Source of the DNA: CAWCDJ01 sp963836015
GTDB lineage: Bacteria > Acidobacteriota > Terriglobia > Bryobacterales > Bryobacteraceae
Assembly: GCA_963836015.1 (NCBI GenBank)
Contig: CAWIIF010000002.1
Span: 558,001 to 622,000, forward strand
Length of the DNA stretch: 64,000 nucleotides
Direction: 5' to 3'
Positions 49,573-56,910 of the stretch are shown here, piece after piece. Both the position numbers and the translations under genes were made by a program. Each line of letters starts with the position of its first letter. Within the stretch, counting starts at the first letter, position 1. The notes under the pieces are model-generated. The model did no database searches. It was not told the DNA's origin and was given only the letters and a program-made list of their open reading frames with translations.

Positions 49573-51056
49573 GTGGCGCGGGAAGGGTCTACCTCATCGG
49601 CTCGGGACCCGGAGATCCCGAACTCATCACCGTCAAAGGACGCCGCATCCTCGAACAGGCCGACTCCATCCTCTACGACCACCTGGCGCCCGATGCGCTG
49701 CTCGACCTCGCCCCGCCGCAGGCCGAGCGGCTCTACGTGGGCAAGAAGAAATCCGACCACGCCTACTCGCAGGAAGAGATCGGCGTCATGTTGATCGAGC
49801 GCGCCCGGCGCGGCCTGACGGTGGTCCGGCTGAAGGGCGGCGACCCGTTCCTGTTCGGGCGCGGCGGTGAAGAGGCCGAAGCGCTGGCCGATGCCGGCGT
49901 CCCCTTCGAAGTGGTTCCAGGGGTCACGACGCCGCTCGGCATCGCCTCGTATACGGGGGTCCCGCTGACGCACCGCGAGCACACTTCGGCGGTCACTTTC
50001 GTCACCGGCCACGCAGTCGAGTCGATCGATTGGGAGCGGGTCGGCCACGCGGAAACGCTGGTGATCTTCATGGGCCTCACCACGTTTCCCGAGATCGCGC
50101 GCGAGCTGATGGCACGCGGGCGCTCTCCCGAGACCCCGGCGATGGCTGTCCGCTGGGCCACCCGGCCCGACCAGGAGACCGTGGCGGGAACGCTCGCTAC
50201 GCTGCCCGGGATGATCGCCGCGCACGGCATGAAGCCGCCGGCAACGATCGTGGTCGGCGAAGTGGTGCGGCTGCGGGACAAGCTGAACTGGTACGAGCGA
50301 CTGCCGCTGTTCGGCCGCCGCATTGTGGTGACGCGCGCCCGCGAGCAGGCCGACGCGCTCTCCAACCGGCTGCGCGCGCTGGGCGCCGACGCCCTGGAGC
50401 TTCCCACCATCGAGATACGCCCGGCGGCCGATTACGGCCCGCTCGACCGCGCCATCACCGGCCTCGCCGGGTACGACTGGCTGATCTTCACCTCGGCCAA
50501 CGGGGTGCGCTTCTTCGTCGAGCGGCTCGACCGGTCCGGCACCGACCTGCGCGCGCTCGGCGCGAAGATCTGCGCGATCGGCCCGGCCACACGGGCCGCC
50601 GTCGAAGCGCTGCACCTCAAAGTCGACTTGATGGGGACGGAGTACGTAGCCGAGGGCCTGCTCGAAGCCTTCGCGCCCTTCGATCTGGCCGGCCTGCGCG
50701 TCCTGCTGCCGCGCGCCGCCGTGGCGCGCGACCTGGTCCCCGTGGAACTGGCGCGGCGCGGCGCGCAGGTGGACGTGGTGGAGGCGTATCGCACGGGCGT
50801 TCCCGAAGGCGCTACCGCGCGAGTCCGCGAAGTGTTTCGACGGCGGCCGGATTGCGTCACGTTCACCAGCTCCTCGACGGTCCGCAACTTCGTGGAGGCG
50901 GCCGGGGCGGAGACCCTGCGGGGGGTGCCGGTGGCGACGATCGGTCCGGTGACTACCGCAACCGCGCGGGAGCTGGGCATCGAAGTGACCGCTCAGGCGC
51001 AGGTGTTCACCATCGACGGTTTGCTGGAAGCGGTCCTCAAGGTGTGCGGGCGTTAG
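49569..51056 (+). CDS. cobA-hemD: Uroporphyrinogen-III C-methyltransferase/synthase fusion
   Basis: In this 495-residue fusion, residues 1-245 are SUMT, which methylates uroporphyrinogen III at C2 and C7 toward siroheme and cobalamin. Its features are VYLIGSGPGDPELITVKGRR, VVRLKGGDPFLFGRGGEEAE, VVPGVTTPLGIASYTGVPLT and MGLTTFPEIARELMARG. Residues 250-495 are uroporphyrinogen-III synthase: RRIVVTRAREQADALSNRLR, WLIFTSANGVRFFVERL, CVTFTSSSTVRNFV and ATIGPVTTATARELG. One protein thus both closes the ring made by HemC and can draw it off to siroheme. The ATG overlaps the hemC stop as ATGA. The same fusion occurs in other phyla, including Firmicutes. Confidence 0.93.
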   Translation: MSGAGRVYLIGSGPGDPELITVKGRRILEQADSILYDHLAPDALLDLAPPQAERLYVGKKKSDHAYSQEEIGVMLIERARRGLTVVRLKGGDPFLFGRGGEEAEALADAGVPFEVVPGVTTPLGIASYTGVPLTHREHTSAVTFVTGHAVESIDWERVGHAETLVIFMGLTTFPEIARELMARGRSPETPAMAVRWATRPDQETVAGTLATLPGMIAAHGMKPPATIVVGEVVRLRDKLNWYERLPLFGRRIVVTRAREQADALSNRLRALGADALELPTIEIRPAADYGPLDRAITGLAGYDWLIFTSANGVRFFVERLDRSGTDLRALGAKICAIGPATRAAVEALHLKVDLMGTEYVAEGLLEAFAPFDLAGLRVLLPRAAVARDLVPVELARRGAQVDVVEAYRTGVPEGATARVREVFRRRPDCVTFTSSSTVRNFVEAAGAETLRGVPVATIGPVTTATARELGIEVTAQAQVFTIDGLLEAVLKVCGR

Positions 51057-51074
51057 GATCCCTGCCACGATAGG

Positions 51075-51103
51075 TTGTGGTCTGCCGAGGTTTTGGGTAC
51101 AAT
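51075..51103 (+). promoter_or_regulatory. Sigma-70-like promoter before comF
   Basis: TTGTGG (51075-51080) and TACAAT (51098-51103) are separated by exactly 17 bases, the best sigma-70-like pair in the window. GGAGG follows at 51115-51119. The pair lies in the short gap after cobA/hemD. It conflicts with the only in-frame standard starts for comF, which lie inside the promoter. Confidence 0.5.
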
Positions 51104-51950
51104 CGAATTTTGGCGGAGGTGGGTCTTCTCGAGTAGCAGACGAGCCGCAGTCGCAAGTACCGGTCCTTCCGTAGTACACGCAGTCTCCCACGCCCTTTTT
51201 TCCCTTCTGTACCCCGACGATTGCCGCGTATGCGGGCGTCCCCTGGCAGAGGTTTCGCGAATCCCGGTGTGCCGTTCGTGCCTGCGTTCACCGGAGCCCC
51301 TCAGCGCGGAGTATTTCTGCGTAAGCTGCCGGACGCCGTTTCAGAATGGCTTCCCGCTGGATGAAGAAGGCCGTTGCGCTCTATGCCGCAACGGCCTTCG
51401 TGGTTTTGATGCGGCCTATTCGTTCGGGGCTTATGACGGCACGCTGCGGAAACTGATCCACCTGTTCAAGTACCAGGGCATTCGCACACTGGCGCATCCG
51501 CTGGCCAACCTGCTGGCGGACGCCCTGCCGCGCGACCAGCGTTTCGACATCATCGTGCCGGTGCCGCTGCACTGGCGGCGCCGCTGGACTCGCGGGTTCA
51601 ACCAGTCGGAGTTGCTGGCCGGCAGGCTGTCGCGCAGGACTGGCATTCCGGTGCGGGGCGCTCTCGGACGCGCGCGGGCCACGGCGACCCAGGCCGGCCT
51701 GAGCAACACCATGCGCCGGCGCAACGTGACCGCGGCCTTCCGCTGCCGGCGGCCGGAGCAGGTCCGGGGGAAGCGCATTCTCCTGGTTGACGATGTGATG
51801 ACGACGGGATCTACCGCGGCGGCCTGCGCCCTCGCCCTGAAACGGGCGGGCGCGGCCAGTGTCGCGCTGTTGACGGTGGCACGGGTCGACCGGCGCATGG
51901 AGCCGCCGGCGGCCGAGGCCACGACGATTTCCGCAGGGGGGAGTCTTTGA
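51075..51950 (+). CDS. comF: ComF family phosphoribosyltransferase-like protein
   Basis: This protein has the ComF layout: an N-terminal double zinc finger with CxxC pairs in CRVCGRPL, CRSCLRSP, FCVSCRTPF and CALCRNGL, then VPVPLHWRRRWTRGFNQSEL, and the PRPP-binding loop RILLVDDVMTTGSTAAACAL. ComF proteins act in DNA uptake for natural transformation in many bacteria. The start is unclear. Family N-termini correspond to LFSLLYPDDCRVCG (about base 51,200). The only upstream standard starts in frame are TTG codons at 51075 and 51093, both inside a promoter-like sequence, so a non-standard start cannot be ruled out. An HNH nuclease gene follows directly. Confidence 0.82.
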   Translation: MWSAEVLGTIEFWRRWVFSSSRRAAVASTGPSVVHAVSHALFSLLYPDDCRVCGRPLAEVSRIPVCRSCLRSPEPLSAEYFCVSCRTPFQNGFPLDEEGRCALCRNGLRGFDAAYSFGAYDGTLRKLIHLFKYQGIRTLAHPLANLLADALPRDQRFDIIVPVPLHWRRRWTRGFNQSELLAGRLSRRTGIPVRGALGRARATATQAGLSNTMRRRNVTAAFRCRRPEQVRGKRILLVDDVMTTGSTAAACALALKRAGAASVALLTVARVDRRMEPPAAEATTISAGGSL

Positions 51951-51952
51951 TC

Positions 51953-52477
51953 ATGGCAAGCGATCGACTACAGAAACCGGTGCTGGTGCTCAACGCCAGC
52001 TACGAGCCGATCAATATTTGCGGGGCGCGCCGCGCCCTGGTGCTGGTGCTCAAGGGTGTGGCTTCGGCCGAGGAGGAATGCCTCACGGCGGTCCACTCGG
52101 CGCGAAACACCGTGCGTCTGCCTTCCGTGATCCGGCTCCTCGAGTACCGCCGCATTCCGCACCAGACGCGGGCATTGTCGCGCAAGAACATCCTCATGCG
52201 CGATCGCTACACCTGCCAGTATTGCCATCGCACCATGTCTTCCGGAGAGTTGACGCTGGACCACGTGATTCCCCGCTCGCGGGCTGGCGAATCGGCATGG
52301 GAGAACCTGGTGGCCTGCTGCCATCGCTGCAACAACCACAAGGGCAACCGGACTCCCGAAGAGGCCGGAATGAAGCTGGCGCGGCAGCCGAAACCCTTCA
52401 GCTTGCACACCAGCCGCCATCTCATGCGCATGCTGGGAAAAAGCGACGCACAGTGGCGGAAATACCTTTTCTACTGA
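51953..52477 (+). CDS. HNH endonuclease family protein
   Basis: This 174-residue protein has the common bacterial HNH layout: VLVLNASYEPINICGARRAL, then a zinc-binding HNH domain with CxxC in RYTCQYCHRTM, the core TLDHVIPRSRAGESAWENLV, and CCHRCNNHKGNRT, where CxxC and the final His complete the nuclease site. It is a widespread stand-alone chromosomal family and need not be tied to a mobile element. ATG at 51953 is taken with GGGAG upstream; a TTG at 51947 would overlap the comF stop. Pairing with comF hints at DNA processing (inference). Confidence 0.88.
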   Translation: MASDRLQKPVLVLNASYEPINICGARRALVLVLKGVASAEEECLTAVHSARNTVRLPSVIRLLEYRRIPHQTRALSRKNILMRDRYTCQYCHRTMSSGELTLDHVIPRSRAGESAWENLVACCHRCNNHKGNRTPEEAGMKLARQPKPFSLHTSRHLMRMLGKSDAQWRKYLFY

Positions 52478-52530
52478 GTGTCGAAGTTCACAAGTATAAA
52501 CAATACAAAAAGATACCAACCTTGCGGGCC

Positions 52531-52560
52531 TTGCCAAACTGGGATATATTCGTGCATAAT
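52531..52560 (+). promoter_or_regulatory. Promoter of the small secreted protein gene
   Basis: TTGCCA (52531-52536) and CATAAT (52555-52560) stand 18 bases apart in a gap that is AT-rich for this genome. The gap ends in AGAGAGGAG, a strong ribosome-binding site eight bases before the ATG at 52590. The arrangement suggests a well-expressed monocistronic gene. Confidence 0.5.
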
Positions 52561-52589
52561 CGCAACATTACTCAGAGAGGAGACTTGGA

Positions 52590-52883
52590 ATGAAAAAACT
52601 GATCGCTGTATTTGCGTTGACCACCGGCTTTTGCCTGGCAGCAGATTTCACCGGGTATATCATCGACCAGAACTGCGCGAGCAAGAAGGAGATGCTGGGC
52701 AACGAAGCGTGCGCCAAAAGCTGCATCGGGCGCGGTTCTCCAGCAGTCCTGGCAACCGAGGACGGCAAGGTCTATAAGATCGCCGACCAGGACAAGGTAA
52801 AGGCCGAAGCCGGCAAGAAGGTCACCATCACCGGCAAGATGGATGGCGACACCATCACGGTAGAGAGCATCAAGGCCATGTAA
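52590..52883 (+). CDS. Small secreted protein with three cysteines
   Basis: This 97-residue protein has a signal peptide (MKKLIAVFALTTGFCLA, cut before ADF). The mature part, FTGYIIDQNCASKKEML, EACAKSCIGRGSPAVLA, then short strands to MDGDTITVESIKAM, looks like a small beta-barrel (OB-like, DUF5818-type). The three Cys in NCASK and ACAKSC could bind a metal or form a disulfide. The function is unknown. It has its own promoter and a strong ribosome site and is followed by a large hairpin, so it seems to be an independent unit. Confidence 0.75.
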   Translation: MKKLIAVFALTTGFCLAADFTGYIIDQNCASKKEMLGNEACAKSCIGRGSPAVLATEDGKVYKIADQDKVKAEAGKKVTITGKMDGDTITVESIKAM

Positions 52884-52890
52884 TTTTTGA

Positions 52891-52922
52891 GTGCGAGGCG
52901 CCGCTGCGCGCGCGCCTCGCAC
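52891..52922. terminator. GC-rich hairpin between convergent genes
   Basis: GTGCGAGGCG at 52891-52900 pairs perfectly with CGCCTCGCAC at 52913-52922 around a 12-base loop. It lies between the stops of the small secreted protein and the chemoreceptor gene, which converge here. There is no T run on either side, so if it is a terminator it is not of the classical kind. Confidence 0.4.
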
Positions 52923-52927
52923 CCGCT

Positions 52928-54352
52928 TCAGACCGACCCGACCATCTGTTGCATCTCCTGCATCAAACCGCGGAGCTGGGCGGCGTATCCGTTCAGTTCG
53001 GCGCCCGCCGAAGCACTTTGCTGCGCCCCCGCAGCGGTTTGCTGGGTAACCTTCTCCATCTGTAGCACCGTCCGCGAAATCTGCTCCATCCCACGCGCCT
53101 GTTCCTGGCTTCCCAGGTTCACTTCATCCACCAGTGTTTTTACGCGAACGGCGCTGTCGGTCATCCCGCGGACAGCCGTCGCCATGCGGTCGAGCCGGGA
53201 GTTGCCGTCGCGCGAGGTTTCGATGGATTCCTCGATCAACGCGGCTGTGTCGCGGGCCGCCTGGGCGCAACGCTGCGCCAGGTTTCGCACCTCGTCCGCC
53301 ACCACCGCAAACCCCAGGCCCGCTTCGCCGGCGCGGGCCGCCTCGACGGCTGCATTGAGCGCCAGGATGTTGGTCTGGAACGCGATCTCGTCAATGACTT
53401 TGATAATGCGCGCGATCTTGTTGCTGGACGCGTCGATCTCTTTCATCTTGTCGATCATGCGATCAAGCGTCTGGTTGACCTCCACGGAATGTTCCGCGGA
53501 TTGCCGCATGAGACCCGCCACTTCCTGGGCCGCATCGGCGTTCTTGCGGGTAATGGAGGCGATCTCTTCAGTGGATGCGGAGGTCTCTTCGAGCGAGGCC
53601 GCCTGTTCGGAAGCGCCGCGCGCCAGGGTCTGGCCCGATCCGGAGACTTGCGAGGCCGCTCCGGCCACCTGCGCCGCGCTGTCCGACAACTGCCCGCCCA
53701 GGTGGCGCAGGGACTGGTTGGCGGAATGGACCACCCAGAGCATACCCGCTCCGGTGAGGAGCGCCACCAGGCCGAGCACGATAGTCAGCAGGGTGGCTCC
53801 TTGCGCCGATGCAGCCGAAGCTTGCGCAAAGCTGTTCAGTTCCGCATTCTCGTGATCTACGAGGTCGCTAGCCTGGCGCCCGATCTCTTCCAGGCTGGGC
53901 TGGACCTTTTGGGCGAAGATCGACAGGGCAGCATCCATCTGCTGCTTCGCCATGGCTTGCTGCAACTCCTCCTGTGCCTGCGCCGCGGTAGCGGCGTCGG
54001 CCGAGAGCCGTTGCAGTTTCGCCGTGGTGCTTGCCGTTTCAGTGAACTTCTGCAACTCTGCCAGGGAAGCGCGCAGCCGCTGCTGCGGCTTCTGGAACTC
54101 CTGCTGGTCTGCGTCCGACGTCGTCTTGTCTCCTACCACCGCCGCCAGAACGCTGCCTCTTTCCAGGCTCATCATCTGAAACGAAGCCGCGTTTGCCTGG
54201 CTGGCCAGGTACCGCTTGCGGCCCGTAATGTTAATCGACTGGTCGAGATTCGCCTGGGAGCTGCGGATCATCACGAACGATGCCACGTTGCACACAAGCT
54301 GGAGGCCCAGCATCATCCCGAAGCCGCCCAACAGTTTTTTGGTCAACGTCAT
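52928..54352 (-). CDS. Methyl-accepting chemotaxis protein
   Basis: This 474-residue receptor has two membrane segments, LLGGFGMMLGLQLVCNVASF at the start and LLTIVLGLVALLTGAGMLWV near residue 195. Between them is a helical-bundle sensor domain of about 150 residues. The cytoplasmic part follows almost directly, without a recognisable HAMP domain, and carries the kinase-control hairpin tip IDEIAFQTNILALNAAVEAA then VVADEVRNLAQRCAQAARDT. It would signal through CheA/CheW, which are not in the window. The missing HAMP shortens the protein compared with classical receptors. Confidence 0.88.
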   Translation of the reverse strand: MTLTKKLLGGFGMMLGLQLVCNVASFVMIRSSQANLDQSINITGRKRYLASQANAASFQMMSLERGSVLAAVVGDKTTSDADQQEFQKPQQRLRASLAELQKFTETASTTAKLQRLSADAATAAQAQEELQQAMAKQQMDAALSIFAQKVQPSLEEIGRQASDLVDHENAELNSFAQASAASAQGATLLTIVLGLVALLTGAGMLWVVHSANQSLRHLGGQLSDSAAQVAGAASQVSGSGQTLARGASEQAASLEETSASTEEIASITRKNADAAQEVAGLMRQSAEHSVEVNQTLDRMIDKMKEIDASSNKIARIIKVIDEIAFQTNILALNAAVEAARAGEAGLGFAVVADEVRNLAQRCAQAARDTAALIEESIETSRDGNSRLDRMATAVRGMTDSAVRVKTLVDEVNLGSQEQARGMEQISRTVLQMEKVTQQTAAGAQQSASAGAELNGYAAQLRGLMQEMQQMVGSV

Positions 54353-54365
54353 GAGATGCGGCCTC

Positions 54366-54719
54366 CTACGGTTTGAAGTCGACGGAAATCTGGGTCTGGG
54401 CCTTGACCGGCGCCCCGTCCGCGGTGAATGGCTTGAACTTCCACTTTTTGAGCGTGTCCATGGCGGGCTTGGTGAGAACCGGGTTGCCGCTCAACGCCGA
54501 GACCGTTTCCACGGCGCCGTTTTCGGCAATCACAACTTCGATCATCACGCTGCCGGAAATGTGCAATTGCCGGGCGATCATGGGAAACTCCGGCGTGATT
54601 TTAGTGACCACGGCGCCCAGGGCTTCCGCCTGGGTGACCTTCTTGGGCGGGCCGTCGCAGACTCCCCAAGCCGCACAGATCAGCAGCAAACCAAGTGAAC
54701 GGTAGAGACTTCTCAGCAT
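54366..54719 (-). CDS. Small exported TonB C-terminal-domain protein
   Basis: This 117-residue protein has a signal peptide or N-terminal anchor (LYRSLGLLLICAAWGVC). It is followed by a TonB C-terminal domain: VTKITPEFPMIARQLHISGS, VMIEVVIAENGAVETVSALS, GNPVLTKPAMDTLKKWKFKP. TonB domains contact outer-membrane receptors. This one lacks the long Pro-rich spanner, and no ExbB/ExbD or receptor is adjacent. ATG at 54719 follows AGGA. It lies just upstream of the chemoreceptor gene on the same strand (13-base gap), so the two may be cotranscribed. Confidence 0.8.
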   Translation of the reverse strand: MLRSLYRSLGLLLICAAWGVCDGPPKKVTQAEALGAVVTKITPEFPMIARQLHISGSVMIEVVIAENGAVETVSALSGNPVLTKPAMDTLKKWKFKPFTADGAPVKAQTQISVDFKP

Positions 54720-54797
54720 TCCTGTTCGGGACCTCGCAATATTTATCGGCACAAACGGGAGTTTCCTTAGGAGATGTGTGGAAGACCGGGAGCCACT

Positions 54798-54803
54798 TAT
54801 AAT
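54798..54803 (+). promoter_or_regulatory. Consensus -10 hexamer before the NtrY-like kinase gene
   Basis: TATAAT lies ten bases before the ATG at 54814, followed by AAAGAG as a close ribosome site. A clear -35 is not seen. If active, the message would have only a few leader bases. Confidence 0.35.
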
Positions 54804-54813
54804 CAAAGAGATC

Positions 54814-56910
54814 ATGAAGAAGCGGCTGATGCTCGGGTCGGGAGCGGTGCTGCTGGCGGTCACGGTGCTGCTGGTGGCATGGCTCGGGTCCTTCAACAGC
54901 GGCCAATTCTCGCCCGCCGATCCCCACCAGACGGTGGTCTTCTGGGCAACCTCCGCGCTGATTTTCATCCTGATGGTGACGCTGGGGTTCATTCTGTTCC
55001 GCGAGCTGGCGAAGCTGTACATCGCGCGGCAGAGCAACCAGCAGGGGTCGCGAATCCGGACCAAACTGGTCCTGGGCGCGCTGGCGCTGAGCTGCGTGCC
55101 GGTGTTTTTCCTCGTGCTATTTAGCTTCTATGTATTGAGCCACAGCGTGAACCGCTGGTTCACCAACCCGGTGGACCAGACCATCGAGCGCTTCGTGAAA
55201 GTGGCCGAGCTGCTGCAGCGCGAGATGCAGGACGAGGTGAACGCGCAGACCGCGCTCCTGGCGGCCCAGCCGGAAGTTCGGCGGATCCTGGCGGGGGGCG
55301 GCGCGAACGCGCCTTTCCTGCAGCGCTTCACGGAGGAGCACGACGCGGAGACGGCGGTGGTGTACGGCCCGGACGGCAAGTCGGTGGCGGCCCAGTGGAC
55401 CGAGCCGGGGCGGGCGCCGGGACAGCCCATCCGCTCGCGGGCGCCGGTGGTGGACGACGGGCAGATCATAGGATATGCGGAGCTGGCGGCGCGGCTGCCG
55501 CTGGACGTGGCCGATCAGCTGGCGGCCGTGGAGCGGTTTCACGGCGAGGCGATCCAGCTCAAGGACCAGCTGAAGACCGCCAAGGTCTTTTACAACATGG
55601 TGATGGGGCTGATCACCGTGTTCGTCCTGTTCTTCGCCACGTGGGTGGCGTTTTTCCTGGCCAAGCAGATCAGCGTGCCGATCAGCGCCCTGCTGGACGC
55701 GGCCCACGAGGTGAGCAAGGGCAACCTGAAGCACCGCGTGGACGTTCGGGCCTCCGACGAGCTGGGGTCGCTGGTGCGGGCCTTCAACCGCATGACGGAG
55801 GACCTCGATTCGGGGAACCGCGAGCTGGACCGGCGCCGGCGATTCATCGAAGCGATCCTCGAAAGCATTCCGACGGGCGTGATCTCGATCGGCGCGGACG
55901 GCTCGATCCATCACGTGAACCGCGCGCTGTCGAAGATCTTCCCGCCCGATGCGGCGGCGCGGGCGAGCCGCCTGGAAGACCTGTTTTCGCGCGAGGATAC
56001 GGCCGAGATCAAGTACCTCATGAAGAAGGCGCGGCGCACCGGGACAGCGTCCAGGCAGATGGAGCTGCGGACGGATACGCGCAAGCTGCAGCTGGCGGTG
56101 ACGGTGTCGGCCCTCGAGGAGAAGCTGACCTCGGGGTTCGTGGTGGTGCTCGAGGATACCAGCGAGCTGCTGCGCGCGCAGAAAGCGGCGGCGTGGCACG
56201 AGGTGGCGCGGCGGGTGGCGCACGAGATCAAGAACCCGCTCACGCCCATCGCGCTTTCCGCGGAACGGATCGCCCGCCAGGTGGACCGGCTGGAGCTGCC
56301 GCCGGCCACCGACCGCATTCTGCACGAGTGCGCATCCACCATTTCGAAATCGGTGGAGTCCGTGAAGACGCTGGTGGACGAGTTCTCGCAATTCGCGCGC
56401 TTTCCCACGGCCCAGCCGGTGCGCAGCGATCTGAACCGGGTGGTGGCGGAAGCCCTCACGGTGTTCGCGGGGCGGCTGGACGGAATCACGATGCAGACCA
56501 GCTTCGCGCCCAACCTGCCGCCGGTGAACGTGGACCCCGACCAGTTCCGGCGGGTGGTGGTGAACCTGGTGGACAACGCCGCCGAAGCCATGCAGGATTC
56601 GCTGGTGAAGCGGCTGCTGATCGCCACCCAGCCGGGCGCTGCGGAGACCGTGGAGCTGGTGGTGGCGGATTCCGGGCCGGGAGTGAGCCCGGACGATAAG
56701 GAGAAGCTGTTCCTGCCTTACTTTTCGACCAAGAATCGCGGAACGGGCCTGGGCCTGGCGATCGTGAGCCATATTGTGGCCGAGCATAACGCGCTGATAC
56801 GGGTGGAGGACAACCAGCCGTCGGGCGCGCGGTTCACGATCGAAGTGCCGGCGATCCTCGAAACGGACCCGGCGGAGGCGGCCGGGCGTCCGGCGGCGGC
56901 GGGGGTATGA
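54814..56910 (+). CDS. NtrY-like membrane sensor histidine kinase
   Basis: This 698-residue kinase has membrane segments near residues 6-27, 45-70 and 85-110 and another near 265 (MVMGLITVFVLFFATWVAFF), with a sensor region of about 150 residues before the last. A HAMP domain (VPISALLDAAHEVSKGNLKH), a PAS domain (AILESIPTGVISIGADGSIH), HisKA with His in RRVAHEIKNPLTPIALSAER, and HATPase_c (NLVDNAAEAMQD, VADSGPGVSPDDKEKLFLPY, GTGLGLAIVSHIV) follow. This order matches NtrY of the NtrYX system, which links nitrogen or redox state to transcription. Its stop overlaps the regulator's ATG as ATGA. Confidence 0.9.
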   Translation: MKKRLMLGSGAVLLAVTVLLVAWLGSFNSGQFSPADPHQTVVFWATSALIFILMVTLGFILFRELAKLYIARQSNQQGSRIRTKLVLGALALSCVPVFFLVLFSFYVLSHSVNRWFTNPVDQTIERFVKVAELLQREMQDEVNAQTALLAAQPEVRRILAGGGANAPFLQRFTEEHDAETAVVYGPDGKSVAAQWTEPGRAPGQPIRSRAPVVDDGQIIGYAELAARLPLDVADQLAAVERFHGEAIQLKDQLKTAKVFYNMVMGLITVFVLFFATWVAFFLAKQISVPISALLDAAHEVSKGNLKHRVDVRASDELGSLVRAFNRMTEDLDSGNRELDRRRRFIEAILESIPTGVISIGADGSIHHVNRALSKIFPPDAAARASRLEDLFSREDTAEIKYLMKKARRTGTASRQMELRTDTRKLQLAVTVSALEEKLTSGFVVVLEDTSELLRAQKAAAWHEVARRVAHEIKNPLTPIALSAERIARQVDRLELPPATDRILHECASTISKSVESVKTLVDEFSQFARFPTAQPVRSDLNRVVAEALTVFAGRLDGITMQTSFAPNLPPVNVDPDQFRRVVVNLVDNAAEAMQDSLVKRLLIATQPGAAETVELVVADSGPGVSPDDKEKLFLPYFSTKNRGTGLGLAIVSHIVAEHNALIRVEDNQPSGARFTIEVPAILETDPAEAAGRPAAAGV

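Noticed and set aside
51953..52477. HNH nuclease as part of a mobile intron or anti-phage system
   Set aside because: The layout is that of a common chromosomal HNH family, next to comF, with no intron ends, reverse transcriptase or defence partners.
52887..53855. A plus-strand frame of about 320 codons opposite the chemoreceptor
   Set aside because: The sense protein is a clear chemoreceptor; the antisense translation is a Ser/Ala/Arg-rich shadow with no motif.
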